From Mycetohabitans sp. B8 (GTDB lineage Bacteria > Pseudomonadota > Gammaproteobacteria > Burkholderiales > Burkholderiaceae): a stretch of DNA of 64,000 bases. Positions within the stretch are counted from its first letter, which is position 1, and each line of letters starts with the position of its first letter. Under the pieces are notes generated by a model that searched no databases, was not told where the DNA came from, and saw only the letters and a program-made list of their open reading frames with translations. The stretch spans positions 1 to 64,000 of the forward strand of contig NZ_JAHLKR010000016.1 in assembly GCF_021991875.1 (NCBI RefSeq), in the 5' to 3' direction. Of this stretch, positions 6,575-15,776 are shown piece by piece. The position numbers and the translations under genes are program-made.

Positions 6575-8500
6575 TCAGCGTTGCACGGAGTCCTTGCGGG
6601 TCTGCCGCATGCTGCGCTCGAGCAGCGCGTCCAACTGGGCCGGTTTAATCGGCTTGACCAAGTGCGCGTCGAAACCGCTGGCCAACGATCGGGCGCGGTC
6701 ACCTGGTTGGCCAAAGCCGGACATCGCAACGAGCGTTGAGCCGGACAAGTCCACGCTCGAACGCAATACGCCCGCCACGCCGAACCCGTCGACATTGGGC
6801 ATGGCCAGGTCGGTCAGTACGAGATCTGGCAGGAACACGCGGGCGATCTCGATCGCGTGCTCGCCGTCGTAGGCCACGCGGGCCATGTGGCCCTTGAGTT
6901 CGAGCAGGACGGCGAGGCTGTCGGCGGAATCGCGATTGTCGTCCACGACGAGCACCCGTAGAGGTATCGACGGCATCGACATGACGACGCTGGACGATGC
7001 CGGCAAATCCGCGAGTGCCTGATGTTGGGCGATTGGCAAACGTATCGTGAACGTGCTACCGCAGCCGAGCCCATCACTGGACGCGTCGATCATTCCGCCG
7101 TGAAGCTCGATCAGCGAGCGGCACAACGTCAGGCCAATCCCCAGGCCAGTATCGGTTGGATTTTGTGCGTGGTTTTCTTGCACGAACAGGTTAAAGATCG
7201 ACTTCAACCCCCCCTGCGAGATGCCCCGACCCTGGTCGATCACGCGCAGGAAAATCATGCGCTTTTCGACGGTGACCTCGATATTGATTCGGGCGCCGCT
7301 GGGCGAGAACTTAGAGGCGTTGTTCAGCAAGTTCTGCACCGCCTGGACCAATCGCGTCATGTCGCCACGGACCCAGGCCGGTTGGTGCGGCACGTGCACA
7401 TGCAAGCTCTGCCAACGTTCGTTGATGAACGGGCGGGCCGCTTCCACGCTGCGGGCGACGACTTCCGCCATGTCGATGCAGGCCAGGCGCAGCTCCAGCT
7501 TGCCGGTAGTGATCCGCCCGATGTCCAGCAGATCGTCGACAAGCCGTGTCAAATGGCTGACCTGCCGATCGATCACGTCGCGGCAATGACGGATCGTCGC
7601 ATCGACGTCCGGGGCCAACTGCATGACGCTGACTGCATTACGCACGGGAGCGAGCGGATTGCGCAATTCATGCGCGAGCAACGCGAGAAACTCGCTCATG
7701 CGGCGGCTGGACAGCTCTAGCTCCTCCAGACGCTTGCGCTCGGTCATATCCCGCGTCACCATGGTGAAGCCGAGCAATGTGCCGGCAGCGTCGCGTACCG
7801 CCGTGATCACGACATTGGCCCAAAACAATGTGCCGTCCTTGCGCACGCGCCATGCATTGTCTTCGACACGCTCTGTGTTTGCCGCGGCTTGCAGCTGTCG
7901 CTCGGGCATGCCGTCGGTGTCATCGTCGTCGCGATAAAAGACAGATAGATGGCGACCAATAATCTCTTCTGAATGATACCCGTTGATCTGCATGGCGCCG
8001 GCGTTCCAGCTCGCCACGCGGCCTTGCGGATCCAGCATGACGATCGCGTAGTCCTTGACCGATTCCACCATCAGTCTGAACCGTTCTTCGCTCTGGCGAA
8101 GCTTGTCCTCCTCCGCACGTCGCTCGGTCAAGTCGCGGGTGACTTTCGCGAAGCCGCGTAACTCGCCCGATGGCGTGCGCAGCGCTGTGATCACGACATT
8201 GGCCCAGAATCTCGATCCGTCCTGACGGACGCGCCAACCTTCGTCCTCAACACGGCCGAATTCGGCGGCATGCTGCAATTCATACTCGGGCTTTCCGTCT
8301 GCGATGTCGGCCGGACTGTAGAACACCGAAAAGTGGCGCCCGATGATTTCATGGGCACGGTATCCCTTAATGTACTGAGCACCGGTATTCCAACTCGCGA
8401 CGTGGCCTTGTGGGTCAAGCATGAAAATCGCGTAGTCCTTGATGTTTTGAACCATTAGTTCGAAAGCGGCGGGATCATGCAGCACGGCTCGCCCTGACAT
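6575..8500 (-). CDS. Hybrid sensor histidine kinase, PAS-PAS-HisKA-HATPase-REC
   Basis: About 641 residues with no transmembrane segment, so a cytoplasmic sensor. Two PAS domains (about 12-125 and 140-255) share FMLDPQG/ VMLDPQG and SWN.GA...GY, and each ends in a PAC motif (GFAKVTRDLTER, GFTMVTRDMTER). HisKA has the phospho-accepting His in LLAHELRNPLAPV. The ATPase domain has NLLNNASKFS, VIDQGRGIS and GLGIGLTLCRSL. The C-terminal receiver has VVDDN and Asp in LVLTDLAMPN. The ATG at 8500 sits eight bases after AAGGA; one at 8509 is too close to that site. It follows the antiporter gene on the same strand after an 80-base gap. Confidence 0.9.
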   Translation of the reverse strand: MSGRAVLHDPAAFELMVQNIKDYAIFMLDPQGHVASWNTGAQYIKGYRAHEIIGRHFSVFYSPADIADGKPEYELQHAAEFGRVEDEGWRVRQDGSRFWANVVITALRTPSGELRGFAKVTRDLTERRAEEDKLRQSEERFRLMVESVKDYAIVMLDPQGRVASWNAGAMQINGYHSEEIIGRHLSVFYRDDDDTDGMPERQLQAAANTERVEDNAWRVRKDGTLFWANVVITAVRDAAGTLLGFTMVTRDMTERKRLEELELSSRRMSEFLALLAHELRNPLAPVRNAVSVMQLAPDVDATIRHCRDVIDRQVSHLTRLVDDLLDIGRITTGKLELRLACIDMAEVVARSVEAARPFINERWQSLHVHVPHQPAWVRGDMTRLVQAVQNLLNNASKFSPSGARINIEVTVEKRMIFLRVIDQGRGISQGGLKSIFNLFVQENHAQNPTDTGLGIGLTLCRSLIELHGGMIDASSDGLGCGSTFTIRLPIAQHQALADLPASSSVVMSMPSIPLRVLVVDDNRDSADSLAVLLELKGHMARVAYDGEHAIEIARVFLPDLVLTDLAMPNVDGFGVAGVLRSSVDLSGSTLVAMSGFGQPGDRARSLASGFDAHLVKPIKPAQLDALLERSMRQTRKDSVQR

Positions 8501-8580
8501 CGTGGTCATCCTTGTTTCTACAGGTTGGCTGGCACTGGGGGTCTGTCTTGCATGGCGGTATGGATTCCCAGTTTGGCGTT

Positions 8581-9897
8581 TTATTGATGAGCCTGCCGCC
8601 ATCGTTGATACCAGTTCATCAGCGGCGTAGCGGAAATGCCGTGGACCACAACCGATGCGGTGACGGTAAACAAAGCAGTGGGCACGATCGCCGTGCTGGA
8701 CTGCACACCGTGCTCGAGCGCGAAGGCAGTATAGTAGAACGAACCGATCCCACGGATGCCAAACCAACTCATCAGGCGACGCTGCGCCGGCGAGGCGCGG
8801 GAGCCGGCCAACGACATGCCCACCGCGAGTGGTCGAACAAGCAGAAACAGCACGGCCGCCACCATCGCATTGCAGGGACTGAACAATGGCACCGGCAAGG
8901 TGGTCAGTACATTGCCAATGATGATCATCGTGGCCATCTCCGCGATCTTCTCCAGTTCGATCGTGAAGCCGAGAATGGACTCGGCCATGTAGGCGTGCGC
9001 CTTGTCCGGATGTGCCGCGGTAGCCTGAATGTCCTGTGGGTCGACTGTGCCGATCGTTGCTTGTGCCGTGCGCTCGCCGCTGGCGCGATGTTCGACGCGA
9101 CGCATCGCGACACCGGCGGCAAAAACCGCAAGGAATCCGTATGTATGGGCGAGCTCTGCGGCGCCGTACGACAACACAATCAGCCCGAGGGCAAAAAAGC
9201 CCTCCAGGCCCAGTGCCTGTGCGTGCTGTGTGCGCAGCCATGCCACCACGTGGGTCGTTGCCCATCCGAGGGCGGCACCGATGCCGATTGCACCGATGCC
9301 GCCCCAGAGCGCGTGAGCCATGAAGACCGGGGACAGCGCCGCGGCGATCGGCTTATCCGGTTGGGCGCACAATGCAATGCCTAGAAGCGCAAACGGCATA
9401 GCCGCCCCGTCGTTCAATCCGCCTTCGCCGGACAGCGCAAAACGCATTTGGTCCTGATCGCGTGAATCTTGTACTTGAACGTCGTGGGCCAGCACAGGAT
9501 CGGTCGGGGCCAGAATGGCGGCCATCAACAGTGCGGGACCGATTGGCAACTCGAGTACTACCATGCCGAACGCAGTCAATAACGGTATCGTGATGAGCAT
9601 TGCCAGCACGCCGAGCCTTAGCGGCAGGCCCCAAACCGGATCGGCCAACGGCGCCCGCAACCGCAAGCCAATGGCGAACAGCGACACGAGCAGGGCCACC
9701 TCGGTCAACACTCGCAGCAAATGCGCGTCGCGAAACATATCCAGCGCGAGTATTCCGGCTCCGGGCGTGCCAAGCGCAGCGCCTATTGCCAGATACAGCA
9801 TCGCGCTGCTGCAGGGCAGGCGCTTGAGCATCGAGCCGGCGATGCCCATCACGACGAAGACGCCGCCCACGACGAGGAACCAGGTTGTTTCACGCAT
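8581..9897 (-). CDS. CPA1-family cation:proton antiporter
   Basis: A 438-residue protein with about 12 predicted hydrophobic segments, beginning MRETTWFLVVGGVFVVMGI. The motif AILAPTDPVLAHDVQ is the ATDPV-like ion-binding signature of CPA1 Na+/H+ antiporters, and GEGGLNDGAAMPF matches the second conserved acidic block. SWFGIRGIGSFYY matches the conserved arginine helix. It would exchange Na+ or K+ for H+ across the inner membrane. There is no C-terminal regulatory domain. It may be in one operon with the hybrid kinase 80 bases downstream. Confidence 0.85.
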   Translation of the reverse strand: MRETTWFLVVGGVFVVMGIAGSMLKRLPCSSAMLYLAIGAALGTPGAGILALDMFRDAHLLRVLTEVALLVSLFAIGLRLRAPLADPVWGLPLRLGVLAMLITIPLLTAFGMVVLELPIGPALLMAAILAPTDPVLAHDVQVQDSRDQDQMRFALSGEGGLNDGAAMPFALLGIALCAQPDKPIAAALSPVFMAHALWGGIGAIGIGAALGWATTHVVAWLRTQHAQALGLEGFFALGLIVLSYGAAELAHTYGFLAVFAAGVAMRRVEHRASGERTAQATIGTVDPQDIQATAAHPDKAHAYMAESILGFTIELEKIAEMATMIIIGNVLTTLPVPLFSPCNAMVAAVLFLLVRPLAVGMSLAGSRASPAQRRLMSWFGIRGIGSFYYTAFALEHGVQSSTAIVPTALFTVTASVVVHGISATPLMNWYQRWRQAHQ

Positions 9898-9942
9898 GAT
9901 GCATGAGCGCGCTCGGTAGGATAGAAGCTCGGGCGCGCATCG

Positions 9943-10323
9943 TCACGATCCCCGGCGCCGGCCGAATGTGTCCCGTAATGCCTGCTTGGATCGTTCCAGG
10001 ACCTGGCGGCGCGACGCAGGTAGGTGCTTTCCGGCACGGTTGATGTAGAAATTCAGCATCGACATGGCCGATTGGAATGGCGTGCCGCGACGCCGCGTGC
10101 TGCGCATCGACGAGCGCTTAAGCGATTCAGCGATTTGTTGTGCCGTGCCCTGCTTGAAAACGTCCGACTCCAGGTCCAATGCATGGCTGTGCTGAGTTAC
10201 GTCGCGTGACCAGCGCTTTGCACGGTTGCCGTGATGAGCGGCGAGCGCTGTCGCGTGACGCTGACGCGGCGGGCGGCCATTACGGTGCCGGGTGGACGGA
10301 TGGAAACGGGTCCTGCTAGTCAT
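9943..10323 (-). CDS. DUF3175 domain protein
   Basis: The 126-residue basic protein contains KRWSRDVTQHSHALDLESDVFK, then KRSSMRSTRRRGTPFQSAMSMLNFYINRAGKHLPASRRQVLERSKQALRDTFG, the hallmark of DUF3175. These proteins have no known activity; in Burkholderia they often lie near DUF1328, ferritin-like and NHEJ-ligase genes, as here, which suggests a stress or DNA-damage role (inference). The N-terminal 45 residues are rich in Arg and His. The ATG at 10323 follows GAGAGG. Confidence 0.8.
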   Translation of the reverse strand: MTSRTRFHPSTRHRNGRPPRQRHATALAAHHGNRAKRWSRDVTQHSHALDLESDVFKQGTAQQIAESLKRSSMRSTRRRGTPFQSAMSMLNFYINRAGKHLPASRRQVLERSKQALRDTFGRRRGS

Positions 10324-10512
10324 GGTGGCCTCTCGGTATGCGACAACGCGCTTTCGCAAGCTTCATGCCTACGGGCCGCCAACTTGGCTGTCTCGGACCG
10401 GAGCGGCGGCAGGCGGACCAGGCATGATTGATGCAATGTCTCTCGGAAGCTGAAGCAACGGGTCCGTCACGTCCGGCTGTATGACTCACAATGCCCCTAC
10501 ACGGAGTGTGCC

Positions 10513-11061
10513 ATGTCACGGATGTTGGCGCCGAGGGACAGACAGGTCATCTGCAAGCTTGCTGCCGAATGGCTCGTGCAAGGTGCGGTGACTGTTGGTT
10601 ACGGCGCCAACCGGCAAGCGTTTGCCGAGTTGCTTAACGATGCGTTGGCGACCGAGATAGTGAATACATTGCGGTATCGTCGCGATGGGTTTATGGCGGT
10701 GGGGATGCATTCGATCCGTGTCACACATGCGCTCCGTCGATGCTCCGACAATGCGCGGCGGCACGCTGAGGCATTGGCGCAACGTATCGTCGAACTCGGC
10801 GGCGCGCCCGACTTTGCGCCTGAGTTACTGCCCGCGCGGAACCATTCGGAGTATCGAGAGGGTTCCTCGTTGCAGGAGATGAGCAGCACCTAGTGGCAAC
10901 GCGCGTGACGATCGAAAGCTACCGAGAGATCGTTGAGGGCATTGGGCAGGGTGACCGACGTCCCGGCGTACCTGGAAGCGGCGTTGGCCGTGCACGAAAG
11001 GTATGTCGAAGAAATGGCGAGCTTGTTGGGTCAGCTGCCGGTGGACGCGAAACGACAATGA
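10513..11061 (+). pseudogene. Ferritin-like (DPS/bacterioferritin-type) protein, two frameshifts
   Basis: The first frame reads as a ferritin-like four-helix protein: KLAAEWLVQGAVTVGYGANRQAFAELLNDALATEIVNTLRYRRDGF...MHSIRVTHALRRCSDNARRHAEALAQRIVELGG. It stops after LQEMSST at 10893. The next part (ATRVTIESYREIVEGIG) is in the frame starting near 10893, and the last (PAYLEAALAVHERYVEEMASLLGQL) in a third frame up to 11061. Joined, they give one complete domain with the ExxH-like iron ligands, so two indels have inactivated it. Confidence 0.75.
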
Positions 11062-11201
11062 ATCGCGCTACTGCCGTGCCTTATCGTTTGACGGGTTTGA
11101 CCTGTTGACGGGTTCTGCCTGCTTGTGCGACTGGCACGCGCGCAATGGGCCGAGTTGTGTGCCGATGGCCTTTGTCGGCCTTTGATCTAGGGGAGAATGC
11201 C

Positions 11202-11363
11202 ATGCTTCGTTACGCTGTTATTTTTTTCATCATTGCCATCATCGCTGCCGTGTTCGGCTTTGGTGGGATCGCTGCGGGCGCGGCTGAAATTGCGAAGATA
11301 CTGTTTTTTATCTTCCTCGTGATTTCTCTGGCGACGCTGTTGCTTGGCCTGATCAGGCGATGA
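11202..11363 (+). CDS. DUF1328 (YtjA-like) small membrane protein
   Basis: The 53-residue protein [22 protein letters not shown]... has two hydrophobic helices with [20 protein letters not shown] between them, the full DUF1328 pattern. It is an inner-membrane protein of unknown function, common in stress-related loci. The ATG at 11202 is preceded by AGGGGAGAA. The LigD-like gene begins 11 bases after its stop. Confidence 0.9.
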   Translation: MLRYAVIFFIIAIIAAVFGFGGIAAGAAEIAKILFFIFLVISLATLLLGLIRR

Positions 11364-11373
11364 CCGTTGCTGT

Positions 11374-12303
11374 ATGAAAGACTCGGAGCAACACAACCTA
11401 CATGAGACGGTGGCGGGTGTGCCGATTTCGCATTCCGATCGGGTGATGGACCCGCACACCGGTATCCGCAAAATTGACCTGGTTCGCTATTTCGAATGGG
11501 TGGCCCCAGTGTTACTGCCTCACCTGCGCGCACGGCCCGTGGGGTTATTGCGCGCGCCGGGGGGGATCGGCGCGGAGTTGTTCTTCCAAAGGCATGGCGA
11601 TCGGCTTGCGATACCGCATGTCACGCAGCACGAAGGTCTGGATCCCGGACACAAGCCACTGATTACCATCGACGATACGGCGGCGCTGGTGGGAGCCATC
11701 CAGATGGACGTGATCGAGTTCCATACATGGAACGCACAAATCCCCGCCATTGAACATCCCGATCGGGTTGTCTTTGATCTTGATCCCGACCCGGCGTTGC
11801 CGTGGCGCGTCATGCTCGAGGCCGCCGAACGTTTGCGCACTGTGTTGGCTGACCTCGGCTTGCGGTGTTGGTGCAAGACCAGCGGCGGAAAGGGATTACA
11901 CGTGGTCGTTCCGTTGGACGCACAGGCCGGTTGGGACGACGCCAAGGCGTTCTCGCAGCGCGTTGCCCGACATATGGCTACCGTTTGGCCAGCCCAGTTT
12001 GGCGCGAAAATGGGTGAGCAGAATCGCCGTGGCAAGATCTTCGTCGATTATTTGCGCAACAGCCGCGGCGCGACCACGATCGCCGCCTACGCGCCGCGCG
12101 CTCGCCCGGGGTTGGCTGTGTCGATGCCGCTCACGTGGGACGAGGTGCCTCGCACGAGCAGCGCGGCGCAATGGACATTGCGCAACATTGCCGAGCGGCT
12201 CGACCGATTAGGCGTCGACCCTTGGGCTAGCTATTGGGACACGCGCCAGCGCGTCACAGCGGCGATGCTTGATCGCTTGGAGCCGGGCAGCGAGCACACC
12301 TGA
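11374..12303 (+). CDS. LigD polymerase/primase domain (NHEJ), free-standing
   Basis: The 309 residues match the archaeo-eukaryotic primase-type POL domain of bacterial ligase D, which fills gaps and adds ribonucleotides during end joining. Catalytic features are intact: VFDLDPDP (metal-binding DxD), KTSGGKGLHVVVPL with the conserved His, and KIFVDYLRNSRGATTIAAYAPRARPG. Full-length LigD of Burkholderia has ligase and phosphoesterase domains fused before this domain. Here the frame begins in the linker (HETVAGVPISHSDRV), so an N-terminal deletion is likely. No Ku gene is in the window. The ribosome binding site is weak. Confidence 0.85.
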   Translation: MKDSEQHNLHETVAGVPISHSDRVMDPHTGIRKIDLVRYFEWVAPVLLPHLRARPVGLLRAPGGIGAELFFQRHGDRLAIPHVTQHEGLDPGHKPLITIDDTAALVGAIQMDVIEFHTWNAQIPAIEHPDRVVFDLDPDPALPWRVMLEAAERLRTVLADLGLRCWCKTSGGKGLHVVVPLDAQAGWDDAKAFSQRVARHMATVWPAQFGAKMGEQNRRGKIFVDYLRNSRGATTIAAYAPRARPGLAVSMPLTWDEVPRTSSAAQWTLRNIAERLDRLGVDPWASYWDTRQRVTAAMLDRLEPGSEHT

Positions 12304-12961
12304 GCGCGCCCCGCGTGCGGGCTGGTCGGGTCGTGCATGCCTATCGGGCGTCATACCTGATCATCGTGGTCTATGCCCATACCCTGGCACCCTGTGCGCT
12401 GGTCTTGTTTGGTCAGTTCACCGCTGCTGTGTCTGTGCCCGGTTCGGTGCCGTCAACGGCCATGAATCCGCCAGCAGGCTCCTGAACACACTGCTTCTCG
12501 TGCTGACGTGCCCGCTACGCGCTCATCCTGAGAATGGCGGCATAGCTACTCATGATGATCTCCTGATGGATGATTCAGCGGCGGCACAACTGCTCATGAT
12601 GATTGACTAGAGGACGATTCAGCGTGTATGCCGTGATTGGCGGCGTGCAGCTTTTGAGCGCTGCCTTTGGCATGCCGTAGGCCATCGAGTGAGTGGGTTG
12701 GGATCGTCGGGCAGGCACTGATGATTGTCGTGGCACGCGCAACGGCGACCTTGCCCAGTATCCGATGTTGAATGTCTTCCCGCACCGTTGTAAAAAGGGA
12801 ACGGTTAAGCGTAGGCAACGCACGCCGGGATCGGCATGTGCTCACCGCATGGCGGCCCGTCACGCGATTGGCACGGGTGTTGCTGGCTAACGAGATAGCG
12901 GTCCGCACCGCATTGCACGTGCGCGGTCGCGCTTGTTATTCAAATTCAAGGATTACCGAAA
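12304..12961. other. 658-base stretch without a supportable gene
   Basis: Several short frames exist but none resembles a family. A plus-strand run near 12356-12485 (LIIVVYAHTLAPCALVLFG) could be a membrane-protein scrap. The end must contain the rpoN promoter; no convincing elements were seen. TGGCAC at about 12730 does not have the matching GC at the correct distance for a sigma-54 site. Confidence 0.4.
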
Positions 12962-14440
12962 ATGCCCCAACTACTGGAACAACGCATGCGTCAGTCGCTG
13001 GCATTGACGCCGCGACTGCAGCAGTCGGTGCGCCTTTTGCAGCTGTCTTCCGTTGAGTTCCAGCAAGAACTGCGCGCGGCGCTGGACTCCAACCCTTTTC
13101 TCGAGGACGACTCGTTGAGCGGAGCCGAGGACGACGTACCGGATACGCTGACTAGCGTCGGCCATGATAGTGGGGACGGCGTGTTGCCGTCTTGCGCCGA
13201 ACCCATCACCAGCAGCGCGGAGGCCGTTGGCGTGGCCGCGGATACCCCCTATTCGGATATGGCCATAACGGATTTCGCTGGCGATCCGTATGATCACGGC
13301 CCCAGTCGCGAGCACAGTGGCGTGGACAACAACGATCCGACCGCCTGGGTACGCACTCAACCGTCGCTGCGCGAGCAATTACAGGGCACGTTATGCCTAT
13401 ATTCCCTTGATGAGCGCGACCGGGAGTTGGCTCAATTGGTGATCGAGGCGCTGGACGACGATGGTTACCTGCGCCAACCCTTGTCGGAACTGGCCACGCT
13501 CGCCGAGCTTGGCACGCCCCCCACGGACGAGGAGTTGTTGATTGCGCTACGCTTTGTGCAATCATTGGACAAGCCGGGTATCGGCGCCCGCTCATTGTCC
13601 GAGTGCCTGCTGTTGCAGTTGAACGCGATGCCGGATGACACGCCACGGCGCGACATTGCACGTGAGATCATCACCCATCATTTGGAGCGGCTAGCGCGGC
13701 GCGAACTCGGTGAGTTGCAGAAGCACATTGGTTGCAGCACGCGCGCGTTGCACGAGGCTTGCGCGCTGATTCGCAAGCTTGATCCGAAGCCCGGCAATGC
13801 ATATGGTCGGGCTGAGGACAACTATGTCGTGCCAGACGTGATCGTGCGGCAGGTTCGGGACAAGTTCGTCGTCACCGTGAATCCCGCAGTGCTACCGCGC
13901 GCTCGGATCAACCGGATGTATGCGGACTTATTTGCGCAAGCATCGGGCACTAACCGTTCCCCGCTGGGACAGCAATTGCAGGAAGCGCGCTGGCTATTGC
14001 GTAACGCGCAGCAGCGCTTCGATACGATTCAGCGGGTCGCCGAATGCATCGTGGCCCATCAAAAGGCGTTCTTTCTGTACGGTGAGATCGCGCTAAAGCC
14101 GTTCGTGCTACGCGACGTCGCGGACGAGTTGGGCCTGCACGAGTCGACGATCTCGCGCGCCACGGGCAACAAATATATGGCGACGCCGCGCGGCATATTT
14201 GAGTTCAAGCACTTCTTCCCTCGTGAGTTGTGCACCCAGAGCGGCGGGACGTGTTCCGCGGCGGCCGTGCGGGCATTGCTTAAGGAAATGATCGACGCCG
14301 AGGACGCGCGTGATCCATTGTCCGACGTCACGCTTGCGCGGATGCTGGCGCAGCAGGGCATTCAGGTGGCCCGGCGTACTGTGACTAAATACCGGCAGCA
14401 GATGAAGGTGCCGCCGGCAGAGTTACGCCGGCAGCTATAA
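12962..14440 (+). CDS. rpoN: RNA polymerase sigma-54 factor
   Basis: The 492-residue protein has the Gln/Leu-rich activator-interacting region I (MRQSLALTPRLQQSVRLLQLSSVEFQQEL, residues about 9-40) and an acidic region II. A core-binding region follows. The C-terminus has the DNA-binding helix-turn-helix (RDVADELGLHESTISRATGNKYMATPRGIFEFKHFF) and the RpoN box ARRTVTKYR near residue 475. It directs transcription from -24/-12 promoters with AAA+ activators. The usual companions (lptB, hpf, rapZ) are absent here, so this may be one of two rpoN copies, as in several Burkholderia. Confidence 0.93.
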   Translation: MPQLLEQRMRQSLALTPRLQQSVRLLQLSSVEFQQELRAALDSNPFLEDDSLSGAEDDVPDTLTSVGHDSGDGVLPSCAEPITSSAEAVGVAADTPYSDMAITDFAGDPYDHGPSREHSGVDNNDPTAWVRTQPSLREQLQGTLCLYSLDERDRELAQLVIEALDDDGYLRQPLSELATLAELGTPPTDEELLIALRFVQSLDKPGIGARSLSECLLLQLNAMPDDTPRRDIAREIITHHLERLARRELGELQKHIGCSTRALHEACALIRKLDPKPGNAYGRAEDNYVVPDVIVRQVRDKFVVTVNPAVLPRARINRMYADLFAQASGTNRSPLGQQLQEARWLLRNAQQRFDTIQRVAECIVAHQKAFFLYGEIALKPFVLRDVADELGLHESTISRATGNKYMATPRGIFEFKHFFPRELCTQSGGTCSAAAVRALLKEMIDAEDARDPLSDVTLARMLAQQGIQVARRTVTKYRQQMKVPPAELRRQL

Positions 14441-14519
14441 AGCCGTCGTTGAAGGCCTGCGTAGCGTGGCGCTTGGAGCGCGGGTGTGGTCGCACCCACG
14501 TGGCCACGCACCGCGTCGC

Positions 14520-15305
14520 TCAGTCCCCGTACACGTCGAAATCGAAGTACTTCTGCTCGAGTTTTTTGTACGTGCCATCGTTGAGCATGTCGGAGATGGC
14601 CTTGTCGATCTTCACCTTCAGGTCGGCGTCTTTCTTGCGCAGTCCAATGCCCGCACCGGTACCTAGGGTTTTTTCGTCTCGCAGGCCAGGGCCGACAAAG
14701 GCGTAGCCTTTGCCGCGCGGCGTCTTCAAAAAGCCGACGTCGGCCTGTACCATGTCTTGCAGCGCTGCGTCCAGGCGGCCGGCGAGCAGATCGGCATAGA
14801 CTTGGTCCTGATTCTGGTAGGGAACGACCACGACGCCCTTGGGCGCCCAGTACGTCTTCGCGTATGTTTCTTGAATCGTGCCTTGTTCGACGCCCACGCG
14901 CTTACCCTTAAGCGATTCCGGTGTTGGCTGGATGCTCGAACCGGCTTTGGCTACCAGCCTCGTCGGCGTGTTGAACAGCTTAGCCGAGAACGCGACCTGC
15001 TCGACGCGCCGCGGCGTCATCGTCATCGAGGACAACACGCCGTCGAACTTACGCGCCTTGAGCGCGGGAATCATGCCGTCGAAATCATTCTCGACCCAGA
15101 TGCACTTGGCGTGCAAGCGACGGCAGATCTCGTTGCCCAGGTCGATGTCGAAGCCGACCAGATTGCCGTCCGCGGCCTTCGATTCGAAAGGCGGATAGCT
15201 TGCGTCAACGCCGAAGCGGATAGTGGACCAGTTCTTGGCGTAAGCGCCGGCGGATACGCTGAAGGCGACCACCGCGACAGACACAGCGGCAATGAGTTTT
15301 TTCAC
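14520..15305 (-). CDS. Periplasmic polar amino-acid-binding protein of an ABC transporter
   Basis: Signal peptide MKKLIAAVSVAVVAFSVSAGAYA is followed by the SBP family 3 signature (IRFGVDASYPPFESKAADGNLVGFDIDLGNEICRRL), with Asp/Arg ligands of the lysine/arginine/ornithine/histidine-binding group (MTMTPRR). At 261 residues it has the usual length. No permease or ATPase gene is adjacent, so it would have to dock with a transporter encoded elsewhere. Confidence 0.88.
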   Translation of the reverse strand: MKKLIAAVSVAVVAFSVSAGAYAKNWSTIRFGVDASYPPFESKAADGNLVGFDIDLGNEICRRLHAKCIWVENDFDGMIPALKARKFDGVLSSMTMTPRRVEQVAFSAKLFNTPTRLVAKAGSSIQPTPESLKGKRVGVEQGTIQETYAKTYWAPKGVVVVPYQNQDQVYADLLAGRLDAALQDMVQADVGFLKTPRGKGYAFVGPGLRDEKTLGTGAGIGLRKKDADLKVKIDKAISDMLNDGTYKKLEQKYFDFDVYGD

Positions 15306-15776
15306 TTTTAGCCCCTTTTAAGCCTTGGTAGGTTGTGGATTCTCATGCACCCTCCTGTGAGAGGAGCATTTGGGCGGTGCACCACGCACGAACTGGCGAG
15401 TTGTGCGTGCTGCTTCTGCGCCGCGCAGAGTAGCAGTCTAGAAACGCCGCGTCGAGAGGGGATGCTCAAGTATGTTATTAACGAGGGCAGAGTGGTCGGA
15501 TCTTGGCTGTCAAAAGGCCGTGCATTGGGCTGGATGAAGGGAGGCAATAGGCCGAACGAGGAACCAGCAGAAGCACAATGAGCGCGGGGCACACCGATGC
15601 GCACGGCGCGCGCGGGGACGCGTTGCTGACCCGCGCCGTCGTGTAGACACTGTGTCGCGTCGCATTGAATAATTTTGCTGCAATGCAGCATGACGACGTG
15701 AGTTGGGTGCGCTGCTCGCTACACGCGCTGGCGTCCATGTCGCACGGCAGTGCTTGAACGCTGGCCGTCGCCGATG
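15306..15776. other. 471-base intergenic stretch
   Basis: Both flanking genes run on the minus strand. It should carry the promoter of the binding-protein gene and the end of the panE transcript. The open frames present (for example 15333-15581 plus and 15308-15691 minus) lack family resemblance. No terminator or riboswitch-like structure was recognised. Confidence 0.4.

Noticed and set aside
8581-9265. Extension of the hybrid kinase frame upstream of 8500
   Set aside because: The frame stays open by chance through the antiporter gene, which is clearly coding in another frame; the kinase has its own ribosome binding site.
12725-12750. Sigma-54 promoter before rpoN (TGGCAC)
   Set aside because: The GC of the -12 element is not at the required distance.
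15306-15776. Riboswitch in the leader of the amino-acid-binding protein gene
   Set aside because: No conserved riboswitch core (for example glycine or lysine type) could be recognised.
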